The notes below the pieces were generated by a model that did no database searches, was not told where the DNA came from, and worked only from the letters and a program-made list of their open reading frames with translations. A program made the translations under genes and the position numbers. Of a stretch of DNA of 64,000 nucleotides, positions 46,937-56,391 are shown piece by piece. The DNA comes from Suttonella sp. R2A3. GTDB lineage: Bacteria > Pseudomonadota > Gammaproteobacteria > Cardiobacteriales > Cardiobacteriaceae. Location of the stretch: positions 1,047,501-1,111,500 of the forward strand of contig NZ_CP090975.1 in assembly GCF_021513215.1 (NCBI RefSeq), written 5' to 3'. The stretch's first letter is position 1; every line of letters begins with the position of its first letter.

Positions 46937-48070
46937 TTAAGGAAGGTGCCCTTCACGCCAATATTCCTGACTGCGCATTTCGGCCAAACGACTTTGTACG
47001 CGTTGGTATTCAAAGCTCAGGCGCTTACCTTGATAAATGGCTTCCATCGGCGCTTCTGCGGTCAGCGTCAGCTTCACGCGACGATCATAAAACTCATCGA
47101 TTAACAGCAAAAATCGCCGTGCGGCATTTTCGGCCAGCTCATCCATTACCGGCACCCCAATCAGCCCGACATAAGGAAAGCGGCGCGCAATCTCGATATA
47201 ATCTTTTTGTGAATAGTTGCCCTCACAAAGCACCGAAAACTCAAAGATAATCGCATGCTCATCACGATAATGAATTGGAATCTCACGACTGCCGGCGCGA
47301 AAATAATGCCGTACGGACTTGTCCATTTTTTCTTCACTAATCGCACCGGAAATTTGCCGCAAATTATCCTCTAAAGCTTCGCGCTGCTCTGGCGTATCCG
47401 GGGTGCGGAAAATATGCGCTTTTTTAATAAAATGATCGCGGTGATCCTCGCCATCGTCAATATGGTGTATATGAAGATGGTCATGAATCCAGGCTATCGC
47501 TGGGAGAAATTGCTCACGCTGCAAGCCATTTTTATATAGTTCATCGGGTGGGATATTGGATGTGGTGACCAAAGTGATGCCATTTTGCCGCATCGCGCTA
47601 AAGACCTTGCTCAACAACATCGCATCCGTGATATCGGAGACAAAAAACTCATCCAAACAAATAATATCGATATCTTCGCCCATCATCCCGACAATACGCT
47701 CAATCGGGTTTTCAATATGCCCGACATTGCTTAGTTGATCATGTAGCTCAAGCATAAAGCGGTGAAAATGGCGACGTAGTTTACGGTTTGTGGGCAGGTG
47801 CGCGTAAAACAAGTCCATTAAAAACGTTTTCCCACGTCCAACACCACCCCAGCAATACAGGCCAGGAATCCAAGTATCTTCTGGTTGATCACTAGAAAAC
47901 AAGCGCGCTAAAAGCCCTTTTTTTTCGGCGGGTTTCGGGGCTTTACGCCCATCAAGCGCTTCAATGGCATTGTAAATACGCTGCATTTCATCAATCACAG
48001 CGAATTGTGCCGGGTCAATCTGGTAACCTTTTTCTTTTAGAACAGTGTGATATTGGTCAATTAAATTCAT
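46937..48070 (-). CDS. zapE: cell-division AFG1-like ATPase ZapE
   Basis: ATPase that acts on the FtsZ ring late in division. It has 377 aa. Walker A CWGGVGRGKTFLMDLFY near residue 90, FHRFMLELHDQL, Walker B IICLDEFFVSDITDAML, and TSNIPPDELYKNGLQREQFLPAI in sensor 1. All canonical. The first gene of a minus-strand run with sanA-like and HAD genes upstream. Confidence 0.94.
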   Translation of the reverse strand: MNLIDQYHTVLKEKGYQIDPAQFAVIDEMQRIYNAIEALDGRKAPKPAEKKGLLARLFSSDQPEDTWIPGLYCWGGVGRGKTFLMDLFYAHLPTNRKLRRHFHRFMLELHDQLSNVGHIENPIERIVGMMGEDIDIICLDEFFVSDITDAMLLSKVFSAMRQNGITLVTTSNIPPDELYKNGLQREQFLPAIAWIHDHLHIHHIDDGEDHRDHFIKKAHIFRTPDTPEQREALEDNLRQISGAISEEKMDKSVRHYFRAGSREIPIHYRDEHAIIFEFSVLCEGNYSQKDYIEIARRFPYVGLIGVPVMDELAENAARRFLLLIDEFYDRRVKLTLTAEAPMEAIYQGKRLSFEYQRVQSRLAEMRSQEYWREGHLP

Positions 48071-48087
48071 GGGCTCTCACAATGCTG

Positions 48088-48756
48088 CTACGCATTTGGC
48101 GTGTCAACAGATGTTTTAGTGGGTGGAAAAGGAATAGGATCGCCATAATATTTGGCTTTTGTCTTCGTGACGTGCAAATCAATCAGCGCTTTAAGGCGCG
48201 CGCCAAATTCGCGGATATAGGTTTTTAAACCAAATCGCCAAGAAACATCATCGGCATTAAAAGCGACCACATCATGGCCGTTTTGCCGCGCAATATATAC
48301 CGCTCGCGCGTTGTGAAATGCTTGTGAGACGATAATATAGCGAGTATTGCCAAAAATATGCTCTGCGCGCAGGATGCTATCTAAGGTACGCAAACCGGCG
48401 TAGTCTGGCTGAATATGCTCAGCCGGAATCCCTGCGGCGATCAAATCAGCACGCATTTGCGCCGGTTCGTTGTAATACGCGGTGTGATTTGCACCACTGA
48501 CGATAAAATAATCGCTTTTCCCGGCCTGATAAAGCGCGACGGCCGCACGAATACGTGCGCTATAAAAGGGATTGATTTGCCCACCGGCTAGCGTTTTGGC
48601 GGTCCCTAAAATGACAGCGACCTCGTGCTCTGGCACATCCTCTACACGGTCATAAAGGTAGGCACTGCTGCTCGCACCAACCCACCAATACGCCATCAGC
48701 GGTGTGAGTATCACCAGCAGTAATACACTAACAAATGCCAAAGCGATTTTCCTCAT
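48088..48756 (-). CDS. SanA/YdcF-like DUF218 protein
   Basis: Inner-membrane-anchored protein of 222 aa. One N-terminal helix (ALAFVSVLLLVILTPLMAYW), then the DUF218 fold: EVAVILGTAKT, YSARIRAAVALYQAGK, FIVSGANH, LRTLDSILRAEHIFG and IVSQAFHNARAVYIAR. SanA in E. coli affects envelope exclusion of vancomycin at high temperature. The reaction is unknown. Its ATG overlaps the upstream HAD gene's stop (ATGA). Confidence 0.9.
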   Translation of the reverse strand: MRKIALAFVSVLLLVILTPLMAYWWVGASSSAYLYDRVEDVPEHEVAVILGTAKTLAGGQINPFYSARIRAAVALYQAGKSDYFIVSGANHTAYYNEPAQMRADLIAAGIPAEHIQPDYAGLRTLDSILRAEHIFGNTRYIIVSQAFHNARAVYIARQNGHDVVAFNADDVSWRFGLKTYIREFGARLKALIDLHVTKTKAKYYGDPIPFPPTKTSVDTPNA

Positions 48757-49661
48757 AAACGGGGCAACAAATAATCCGGCACAATCCCGCTTTCTTCAAT
48801 ATAAGGCAGCGGATCTAAACCGCGGAAAAACCCTTCGCCACTGACTAAGGCGGTGGCAATCCCATAAGCATTACCGCCAAGGATGTCGGTGTGTAAGGTA
48901 TCACCAAGCATTAAGGTACGCGCGTGATCGAAGTGCTTGCCTTGGTCCTCTAAGCGTTTAGCGACGATATTAAAAATCTCGGCGAATGGCTTACCGAACA
49001 CTTTGGCATGGTCAAATAAATGATCTTCCAGACACAATACATAACTCCCGGGCTCTGTCGAGCTATGATCACCCATCGGCGCAATCAAATCGGGGTTGCC
49101 GAGTAAAATGGGGCGTGGACGATCGTGCAACGCAGCGACAAAATGCTGTTGTTGCGCGTCATCCCAAGACAGACTGGATAAGAATAAGAAGCCATCACAA
49201 TCTAGAAAATCAGGGTCGTCTTGAGTGATGGTGACTACGCCGCGCTCGTGTAAATCTTCTTGCCCGTCGTGTGGAGCTATGAGTCCCCAGCGCATATTAT
49301 CGGGGTAATTATGTAAGCCGTTAAGCAGCGCATCGCGGCTAGTAATAATTTCTTGTTCGCCAAAATCAAAGCCCAAGCGACGGAATTTCGTCACCACATG
49401 CTGTTTGGCGTAACTGGCCGCATTCGAGACAATAAACAGGTTCTTTCCCTGCGCACGAAGTTCTGCCACCTGCGCAGGTGCGTTAATAATCGCGTGTTGG
49501 CCGACATTAAGCACCCCAAACGCATCAAATAAAAAGGTATCAAAGCACTCACTGAGGGCGAGTACATCATCGCACACCTCAGGCTGATGGTGACACAACG
49601 GCGAGGGCGGCAAGCGATGGCGGATATCCTGGTAATGCACAAATGAGCGTTTAGCAGCCAT
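48753..49661 (-). CDS. HAD-IIA-type hydrolase (NagD-like)
   Basis: Predicted phosphatase of 302 aa. Motif I is FLFDAFGVLN (nucleophile Asp then Phe-Gly, the NagD form DxFGxL), motif II IVSNAASY, and motif IV MLGDTLHTDILGG. A large cap region lies between about 85 and 215. The substrate is unknown; TIGR01459-type relatives are mainly in proteobacteria. Upstream lies argB on the same strand, 10 bp away. Confidence 0.88.
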   Translation of the reverse strand: MAAKRSFVHYQDIRHRLPPSPLCHHQPEVCDDVLALSECFDTFLFDAFGVLNVGQHAIINAPAQVAELRAQGKNLFIVSNAASYAKQHVVTKFRRLGFDFGEQEIITSRDALLNGLHNYPDNMRWGLIAPHDGQEDLHERGVVTITQDDPDFLDCDGFLFLSSLSWDDAQQQHFVAALHDRPRPILLGNPDLIAPMGDHSSTEPGSYVLCLEDHLFDHAKVFGKPFAEIFNIVAKRLEDQGKHFDHARTLMLGDTLHTDILGGNAYGIATALVSGEGFFRGLDPLPYIEESGIVPDYLLPRL

Positions 49662-49671
49662 GCAAGTCTCC

Positions 49672-50448
49672 TTAATGAGTAAATACCGTGCCTACGCTGC
49701 CACGTTCGCGCAAGGCATCAAGCAAAAGTTCCGGATGGGTACCGTCAATAATGGCACTATGTTGCGCACCACCACGTAGCGCAGTTAACGCGCAATCAAC
49801 CTTTGGCAGCATCCCACCATAAATCACGCCTTCATCGATCAGTGCACGCACCGCTTTGCCATCAAGGCTGGCAAGCCGTTCGCCCTGCTTATCGAGCACA
49901 CCGCTGACATTGGTCATCAAAATAAAATCATCGGCAGAAAGGGCTGCTGCAATATGGGCGGCGCTATAATCGGCGTTAATATTGAGCGCTTGTTGCGTGC
50001 TATCACAGGCCAATGGCGCAATAATCGGCGTCCAACCACAGTCCAGTAAATCATCGAGTAGTTTAGGGTTTACTGAATTAATTTCACCGACCGCGCCGAG
50101 TTTAGGGTTCTGGGTGGCCTTGAGCAAGCCGCCATCTTCGCCGCTCACCCCGACTGCTACGATACCAGCTTTATCGAGTGCACGCACCAACGCTTTGTTC
50201 ACCTGCCCGCAAAGCGCCATTTCGACCACGGCCAGCGCGTCGGCGTCGGTATAGCGTTGTCCATCGATAAAATGGCTCTGCTGGTTGGTTTTCTCCAACC
50301 AATACGAAATCTGCGGACCACCACCATGGACAACCACCACGCGATAACCTGCCGCACGTACCGCGGCAATCGCGCTTGCAAATTTGTCTAATGCTTGTTC
50401 GTTACCCATGGCGTTACCACCATATTTAACCACCACCGTAGCGCTCAT
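49672..50448 (-). CDS. argB: acetylglutamate kinase
   Basis: Second step of arginine synthesis, ATP-dependent. It has 258 aa, the short non-PII-activated length like E. coli. VVKYGGNAMG, VVVHGGGPQIS and NADYSAAHIAAALSADDFILMTNVSGV mark the amino-acid kinase fold. Its ATG overlaps the dut stop (TAATG). A P-II protein is present at 3348, but the N-terminal helix needed for P-II control of arginine-sensitive ArgB is absent. Confidence 0.96.
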   Translation of the reverse strand: MSATVVVKYGGNAMGNEQALDKFASAIAAVRAAGYRVVVVHGGGPQISYWLEKTNQQSHFIDGQRYTDADALAVVEMALCGQVNKALVRALDKAGIVAVGVSGEDGGLLKATQNPKLGAVGEINSVNPKLLDDLLDCGWTPIIAPLACDSTQQALNINADYSAAHIAAALSADDFILMTNVSGVLDKQGERLASLDGKAVRALIDEGVIYGGMLPKVDCALTALRGGAQHSAIIDGTHPELLLDALRERGSVGTVFTH

Positions 50449-50906
50449 TAATGCGCTCCAGTATGACCGAAGCCGCCTTCGCCGCGCTCACTATCTGAAA
50501 AAGTCTCGACCTGGTTGAGCGCAGGCCGTAATACTGGTGTAATCATCAATTGCGCAATCCGCTCACCAAGGCTTACGGTATAAGGCGTATCGCTGCGGTT
50601 CCAAAGTGATACTTTCAGCTCTCCTTGATAATCGCTATCAATCAACCCGACCAGATTACCGAGAACCAAGCCGTGTTTATGCCCTAAGCCAGAGCGCGGT
50701 AATATCAGCGCGCAGTAGCCAGGATCAGCGATATGAATCGCGATCCCTGTACCGATTAACACGGTTTCACCAGGGCCAATCACACAGGTTTTATCGTCAA
50801 AAACGGCGCGCAAATCCATCGCTGCGCTACCATCGGTCGCGTAAGTCGGTAATTCGATGGACTGTCCGACACGCGGATCGAGGATACGATAATTGAGTTG
50901 TTGCAT
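50448..50906 (-). CDS. dut: dUTP diphosphatase
   Basis: Hydrolyses dUTP to dUMP; trimer. It has 152 aa from ATG 50906, one base after the coaBC stop. The five motifs are intact: [39 protein letters not shown] and the C-terminal [10 protein letters not shown]. The coaBC-dut-argB order is known from other gammaproteobacteria. Confidence 0.97.
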   Translation of the reverse strand: MQQLNYRILDPRVGQSIELPTYATDGSAAMDLRAVFDDKTCVIGPGETVLIGTGIAIHIADPGYCALILPRSGLGHKHGLVLGNLVGLIDSDYQGELKVSLWNRSDTPYTVSLGERIAQLMITPVLRPALNQVETFSDSERGEGGFGHTGAH

Positions 50907-50907
50907 A

Positions 50908-52083
50908 TTAGATCTTTTGTTTAAGGATTTCAGTGAGTAAGCATTTTGCCAGCGCGGTTTTATTCTGCCGTGGCAGGGCAATTTCTTGGGATTCGCTCAA
51001 TAACGTCACCCGATTGTCATCGCTGCCAAACACACCCTCGCTAACGTCATTGGCGATAATCATATCGAGGCCTTTAGCGCGCAATTTGGCTCGTGCGTGT
51101 TCAAGAAGCTGTTCGGTTTCTGCGGCAAAACCAATCGTAAATGGGCGTTTATCACGCGCCAGGGACGCCACATCCGCGACGATATCTGGGTTTTCAACCA
51201 GCTCAAGGCTTAGCGCGCCATGCACGGTTTTTTTATGTTTTTGTGCGTGTGGCTCGTTAATCCGGTAATCGCTGACTGCCGCAGCGGCGATAAACACATC
51301 AGCGCTGACGGCAGCGCTCATCGCGGCTGTGTGCATGTCTTGTGCGCTCACCACATCGATGCGCTCAACCCCTGCAGGTGTGGCTAGCGTAGTTGGCCCA
51401 GTGATCAGCGTCACAGCCGCACCTCGGCGCGCGGCAGCAGCTGCGAGTGCATAGCCCATTTTGCCCGAGCTGTGGTTAGTCAGATAACGCACTGGATCGA
51501 TCGCTTCACGCGTTGGGCCAGCGGTAATCACCACTTTTTGTCCCTGCCAATCTTGGGGTGAGGTGAAGGCCGCAACGATTTCCTGTGGCTCGAGCATACG
51601 CCCTGCGCCAAATTCACCACAGGCCTGCTCCCCTTCACCAACCGGCAATAAGCGATGATTATCGCGCGCACTCAAGACATCGATATTGGCTTGTGTGGCT
51701 GGATGTGCCCACATCAAGCGGTTCATCGCCGGCGCTATCACCACTTCTGCATCTGTGGCCAAATATAGCGTACTTAACAAATCATCAGCGATCCCATGGG
51801 CGAGTTTCGCCAGTGTGTTGGCGGTTGCTGGCGCGATCAATAACACATCCGCCCAGCGCGCCAATTCAATATGGCCCATTGCGGCTTCCGCATCTTGATC
51901 AAATAACGCACTACGCACCGGTTCACCAGAAATTGCTTGCAAAGTCATCGGGCTAACAAACGCCTGCGCGGCATCAGTGAGCACAAAACGCACTTTATAA
52001 CCTTGTTTTTGCAACAAACGCGCGGTTTCGATGCTCTTATACGCGGCAATGCCGCCGCAGATGCCGATGAGGATGTTTTTCAT
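50908..52083 (-). CDS. coaBC: bifunctional phosphopantothenoylcysteine decarboxylase/synthetase
   Basis: Two steps of CoA synthesis in one protein, 391 aa from ATG 52083 (the open frame runs 25 codons further but overlaps the radC promoter). The CoaC half has [32 protein letters not shown] and the Cys of [10 protein letters not shown]. The CoaB half begins near 185: [21 protein letters not shown] and later NDVSEGVFG. Shares a 52-bp divergent region with radC, and CoaE is at 18272. Confidence 0.95.
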   Translation of the reverse strand: MKNILIGICGGIAAYKSIETARLLQKQGYKVRFVLTDAAQAFVSPMTLQAISGEPVRSALFDQDAEAAMGHIELARWADVLLIAPATANTLAKLAHGIADDLLSTLYLATDAEVVIAPAMNRLMWAHPATQANIDVLSARDNHRLLPVGEGEQACGEFGAGRMLEPQEIVAAFTSPQDWQGQKVVITAGPTREAIDPVRYLTNHSSGKMGYALAAAAARRGAAVTLITGPTTLATPAGVERIDVVSAQDMHTAAMSAAVSADVFIAAAAVSDYRINEPHAQKHKKTVHGALSLELVENPDIVADVASLARDKRPFTIGFAAETEQLLEHARAKLRAKGLDMIIANDVSEGVFGSDDNRVTLLSESQEIALPRQNKTALAKCLLTEILKQKI

Positions 52084-52135
52084 GGTAAAGTGGCAATTAA
52101 AATCAATAGTGTACCGTGACAGGGAAGTTAAGCCA

Positions 52136-52810
52136 ATGACCAAAGCACAAATACACACTGATATGCCGCGCGAGCGCTTACTGCGTTTAGGCGCAGCCGC
52201 GCTTGCCGATTATGAGTTACTCGCCTTATTACTTCGCACCGGTACACGCGAGCACGATGTGCTGAGCTTCGCGCGCACCATCTTAAACGAACGCAATGGC
52301 TTGGTTGGTTTACTCAACAGCGATCAGGACGATTTAGCCGTCATTAAAGGGCTTGGTCAGGCAAAAATTGCTGAACTGCTTGCGGTGATGGAAATTGCGC
52401 GGCGTTACGCCAATGCTGAAGTGAGTCATTCACAGTGGACCTTCACCTCGCCACAAGATGTGCGCGACTTTCTGATGTTGCAATACAAAGGCTTACAGGA
52501 AGAACGTTTAGGGATACTGTTGCTTAATCAGGGTCACCGCCTGCTCAGCTTTGCGCATTTAGCCAATGGCTCAGTTGCTGCTGTTGATGTGCCGATACGT
52601 GAGATTTTACGTCGCGTACTACAAAGCCACGCTGCAGCGGTGATTATGGTGCACAACCACCCGGCGCAGAGCCTCGAGCCCTCAGCAAGCGATCAAGCAG
52701 TAACGCGCAGAATCGAAGAAAGCCTGACGATGATCGATGTGCGTTTACTCGATCATTTTATCGTTGCCGGAAATACACTAGTTTCTATGCGAGAACAAGG
52801 TGGTTGGTGA
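52136..52810 (+). CDS. radC: RadC family JAB-domain protein
   Basis: A 224-aa protein with an N-terminal helix-hairpin-helix region (about 35-75) and a C-terminal JAB1/MPN-type metalloprotease-like domain with HNHPAQSLEPSASD. PRERLLRLGAAALADYELLALLLRTG is the standard opening. Despite the name, a DNA repair role is doubtful in the literature. Start ATG 52136 with GGGAAG upstream. Divergent from coaBC. Confidence 0.95.
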   Translation: MTKAQIHTDMPRERLLRLGAAALADYELLALLLRTGTREHDVLSFARTILNERNGLVGLLNSDQDDLAVIKGLGQAKIAELLAVMEIARRYANAEVSHSQWTFTSPQDVRDFLMLQYKGLQEERLGILLLNQGHRLLSFAHLANGSVAAVDVPIREILRRVLQSHAAAVIMVHNHPAQSLEPSASDQAVTRRIEESLTMIDVRLLDHFIVAGNTLVSMREQGGW

Positions 52811-52858
52811 TATGATAGCGCCCTGTGATGTTAACCACTCAATGAGAGGAGTCTCAAT

Positions 52859-53635
52859 GTGACGATAAGAAGCGCATTGATTGTGGATGATTCGGCGTTG
52901 GCGCGCTTAACGCTGAAACGCCATTTACAAAAATTCAATATTGAAGTTTTAGAGGCTGAGTGTATGGTTGATGCACGCTACTGGTTGTGGCGTGACGAAT
53001 TGCCTGATGTCGTGTTTATGGATATTTCGATGCCCGATATTGATGGCTTTGAAGCTCTGGCTGAGATTCGCCAAAACTCAGACCTGCGCCATTTACCGGT
53101 GATTATGTATTCCGGCGATCATAGCCAAGAAGCCAAACAGCGCGCGAAAGATGAAGGCGCAACCGGCTACCTGCGCAAACCTGTCGATACCGCGCACTTG
53201 CAGATATTGCTCGATCGCCTGGGTAAAATACAACGCAAAAGCGAGCAACCGGTTCCTGAGAATATCGCGATCCCTGAGGAAAGTCTGTATAAAGCACCAC
53301 TTCCAGAAACCATGGTCGTTACCTCACCGATCGTTGATACCGAAGAAGCCGAACAACTGGTGCAGGCAAACCGCAGCATGGGCGCAACACCACGCAGTGG
53401 CATTAAAGATTATGCTGAACTGCGTAGCAGTGTTGATCATAACAACCTTGCCATGCTCGAGCAACGCAGCCAGATCGCTAATTTAGAAACCGTGGCGCAA
53501 CGACAGAGCAATGATATTAACTATTTGAGCAAAACCCTGCTCGAAATCAACAACCGTTCCAAAACACTGATGGTTGTGCTGTTAATTATCGCTGTGCTCG
53601 CTGCCGTGGGCGTAGCTCTCGCCATGTTGCGCTAG
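52859..53635 (+). CDS. membrane-anchored CheY-like receiver protein
   Basis: Response regulator without a known output domain, 258 aa. The receiver is at about 1-120: Asp10/Asp11, phospho-acceptor Asp55 (VFMDISMPDIDG), Ser85 (MYSGD) and Lys107 (LRKPVD). A low-complexity, Pro/Glu-rich linker follows, then a polar, probably coiled-coil stretch (about 185-232) and a single C-terminal helix (about 235-257: LMVVLLIIAVLAAVGVALAML). Start is GTG 52859 with AGAGGAG seven bases before; the overlapping ATG at 52857 is followed at once by TGA. The gene directly precedes a PhoR-like kinase, its likely partner. Confidence 0.8.
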   Translation: MTIRSALIVDDSALARLTLKRHLQKFNIEVLEAECMVDARYWLWRDELPDVVFMDISMPDIDGFEALAEIRQNSDLRHLPVIMYSGDHSQEAKQRAKDEGATGYLRKPVDTAHLQILLDRLGKIQRKSEQPVPENIAIPEESLYKAPLPETMVVTSPIVDTEEAEQLVQANRSMGATPRSGIKDYAELRSSVDHNNLAMLEQRSQIANLETVAQRQSNDINYLSKTLLEINNRSKTLMVVLLIIAVLAAVGVALAMLR

Positions 53636-53642
53636 TTCGTTC

Positions 53643-54911
53643 ATGCCTTGGTTTCCGCTCACCTTAGTCGGCTTAACGTCACTGATTGGTGGGCTATTTA
53701 ACCTTGCATGGCCGACGATGATGCTCGGCTTAGTGCTGGTGATTCTTTGGCAACATCGCCAACAAAATCTCTTGGTTAGTTGGGTCCGTCAAGGCGGTAA
53801 AAATAACCCACCGGATATTACCTCACCGCTTGATGAAGCGGTGAGTTTACTGCTTAAACGTCGCAAACAATCGCGTAAACGTAAACGCCGCCTTCAAGAA
53901 TTGCTCAAAACCTTTCGTGAACTCGCTGAAGCTGTGCCAGATGCGGCCATGGTGGTCGATAGCAATGGCCGACTGCTCAATTTCAACCGCGCCGCACAAA
54001 CGCTTTTAGGCCTGCATCCGCGTATGGACCATGGCACACGCATCGATCACTTATTGCGTGGCGAATCGTTCGAGGCCTTCTGGCATAATCAAACCGGACA
54101 CGCCTCCACCACCCTACGCCTACCTGGCGACATTGCGGTGTACGTTGAGATGAGCCGAGTACCGCTCTCACAAGGCAATATTTTGCTGATCGCCCACGAT
54201 GTGACCAACGTTGTCCTGCTCAATCAAAAACGTAAAGCCTTTATCGATAACGCCTCGCATGAGCTTAAAACGCCACTGACGGTGATTTATGGTTATCTTG
54301 AAGTGATGGCCTCGGGCGAATTACCAGAGCACTTACGCCAACCAGTCGATGAAATGCAAAGCCAGGCGAGTCGCATGAAAACGCTGATTGATGATATGTT
54401 GCGTCTTGCTCGCCTGGAAAACGCACAAGGTTTGCTGCATGAAGAAATTGTTGATATTGAAGCGTTATTCAGCGATTTGGTCGAGACGATGGCGCAACGC
54501 TTTCCCAATGAGGTGGGGGTTAAACTCGCTTATGTCGAGCCTATTGAGCTTTACGCTGATCAATATATTCTTTATTCCGTGCTGAGCAATCTACTCATCA
54601 ACGCCCTTTTACACGCAAAGAGCCGTCACGCTGTGGAGTTATCTGCGGCAGTGAGCGAGGTGGATATTGTGCTGATGGTGCGTGATGACGGCACCGGGAT
54701 TGCGCCAGAACATTTACCACGCGTCACCGAGCGGTTTTACCGCGTTGATGATCAACGCGAGCACAGCAAAGGGTCAGGATTAGGGCTTGCGATTGCCCGC
54801 CATGGCGCTGAGTCACACGGCGGCACACTGGAGATTCAATCAACCCCTGGGGTTGGCAGTACGTTCAGCGTCGTACTACCGCTTAATCGCTTGCGTCAGG
54901 CAACTACTTAA
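53643..54911 (+). CDS. PhoR-like sensor histidine kinase
   Basis: Inner-membrane kinase of 422 aa. Two short hydrophobic helices near the N-terminus (about 5-38), a very basic segment (LLKRRKQSRKRKRRL), a PAS domain (about 95-190), HisKA with FIDNASHELKTPLTVIYGYLE (phospho-His), and HATPase_c: N box NLLINALLHA, DDGTGI, GSGLGLAI. The layout equals PhoR of the phosphate regulon. phoB is absent; the gene before it is a membrane-anchored receiver, 7 bp away. Its last 8 bp overlap the outer-membrane channel gene tail-to-tail. Confidence 0.82.
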   Translation: MPWFPLTLVGLTSLIGGLFNLAWPTMMLGLVLVILWQHRQQNLLVSWVRQGGKNNPPDITSPLDEAVSLLLKRRKQSRKRKRRLQELLKTFRELAEAVPDAAMVVDSNGRLLNFNRAAQTLLGLHPRMDHGTRIDHLLRGESFEAFWHNQTGHASTTLRLPGDIAVYVEMSRVPLSQGNILLIAHDVTNVVLLNQKRKAFIDNASHELKTPLTVIYGYLEVMASGELPEHLRQPVDEMQSQASRMKTLIDDMLRLARLENAQGLLHEEIVDIEALFSDLVETMAQRFPNEVGVKLAYVEPIELYADQYILYSVLSNLLINALLHAKSRHAVELSAAVSEVDIVLMVRDDGTGIAPEHLPRVTERFYRVDDQREHSKGSGLGLAIARHGAESHGGTLEIQSTPGVGSTFSVVLPLNRLRQATT

Positions 54912-56391
54912 GCAATCCGTCCATAGCGCCCGGCGTGCTTGAAGCCTCTACGGGTGCGCTAGCGGTTTCTTTCAGCCCACCACCGAGTGCAGTATAAAGA
55001 TCAACCTGGTTATTGAGTATTTGCTGTTTGGTCACAAGCAGTCCTTGTCGACTGGCATAGCTTTCACGCTGTGCATCAAGCATATCGAGCGCGCTCGACA
55101 CCCCGTTTTCAAAGCGCAGGTTTTCTAAACGCATCCGTTCACTTACTGCCTTACTGCCACGCTGTTGAGCGGCGTATTGATCAGCTAAGGTTTCGCGCGC
55201 AACCAGCGCATCAGCAACATCCGTGAACGCCTGTTGCACCGTCTGCTGGTAATCTTCAATCAACACCTGTTGCTGTAATTCGCTGATTTTTAGGTTCGCA
55301 TCACGTCGTCCACCATCAAAAATCGGCAAGCTGATACTCGGGGCAAACGACCATAGCAGATTGCCACCATCAAAGAGATGGTTTAATTCGGTGCTGCCAT
55401 AACCCAGATTGCCCGTGAGTTTAATGCTCGGGAAAAACGCCGCTTTCGCTGCACCAATATTGGCATTAGCTGCTTTGAGCTGATATTCCACTTCACGGAT
55501 ATCGGGGCGATTAGCGAGCACAGCCGAAGAAACGTTCGAGGCAATCGCCATCTCAGCGAATTGTTCATCTAATCCAGCTGCTTCGGGAAGCTCTAATGCA
55601 GAAACCGGATAGCCTACCAGCATACTCAAGCCATTCATCGCTTGGCGTAAATTGCGTTTTTGCGCCGCATAATCAGCTTTTGCGCCCTCAATCTGGCTTT
55701 CCACCCCGTGCAAGGCTATTGCAGAAATCAGCCCTGCGTCAAATTGCAGCTTGGCTAGCCGGTAGCTTTCAGCGCGCGATTGCATCACTTTTTCTGATAA
55801 CGCCATCGAGGCTTGGGCAATACGGGCTTGGTAATAGGTTTTCGCCACTGCGGCAATCAAAGATAATTGCGCCGCGTCGCGCGCTTCATGGGTTGCAAGG
55901 TATTTATTCAACGCGACATCGCTCAGCGCCTGAACGCGCCCAAAGAAATCCAACTCAAAAGCGCTCATCCCCAAACCAACTTGATACTGTTCGCTGATCG
56001 TCGCCTGTCGTACTGGGCTAAAATCACGCGCTGTACGGCTGCGTGTGTAATCACCTTGCGCGCCTAAACTCGGCAACACATCGGCATGAGTAATGCCGTA
56101 TTGTGCTTGGGCGATTTGGGTGTTGAGCGCGGCTTTACGCAAGTCGTGATTATGCTCAAGTGCTGTGGCGATAAAGCGCTGCAGGCGCGGATCACGGAAA
56201 TAATCGCGCCAACCCAGCTCACTGATCTCTTGGTCATCGGCTGCTTGCTCATCAAGCGCCACATCGATCCATTGCTGGGCAAGCGGCACTTGAGGTTGCT
56301 CATATTGTGGGACAAACGAACACGCGCCTAAAAAGACCGCTAAAGGCAAACTTGCCCAACGACTGCGGATGATTAGCGGTTTGGTTTTCAT
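54904..56391 (-). CDS. RND efflux outer-membrane channel lipoprotein (NodT/OprM family)
   Basis: TolC-like trimeric outer-membrane exit duct, 495 aa. Signal peptide with lipobox LGAC (Cys24). The two OEP domains (about 70-265 and 285-470) contain YRLAKLQFDAGLISAI, RPDIREVEYQLKAANANIGAAKAAFFPSI, FDGGRRDANL and LRFENGVSSALDMLDAQR, all typical of NodT-type channels. Start overlaps the pump gene stop (ATGA); third gene of the efflux operon. Confidence 0.95.
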   Translation of the reverse strand: MKTKPLIIRSRWASLPLAVFLGACSFVPQYEQPQVPLAQQWIDVALDEQAADDQEISELGWRDYFRDPRLQRFIATALEHNHDLRKAALNTQIAQAQYGITHADVLPSLGAQGDYTRSRTARDFSPVRQATISEQYQVGLGMSAFELDFFGRVQALSDVALNKYLATHEARDAAQLSLIAAVAKTYYQARIAQASMALSEKVMQSRAESYRLAKLQFDAGLISAIALHGVESQIEGAKADYAAQKRNLRQAMNGLSMLVGYPVSALELPEAAGLDEQFAEMAIASNVSSAVLANRPDIREVEYQLKAANANIGAAKAAFFPSIKLTGNLGYGSTELNHLFDGGNLLWSFAPSISLPIFDGGRRDANLKISELQQQVLIEDYQQTVQQAFTDVADALVARETLADQYAAQQRGSKAVSERMRLENLRFENGVSSALDMLDAQRESYASRQGLLVTKQQILNNQVDLYTALGGGLKETASAPVEASSTPGAMDGLLK

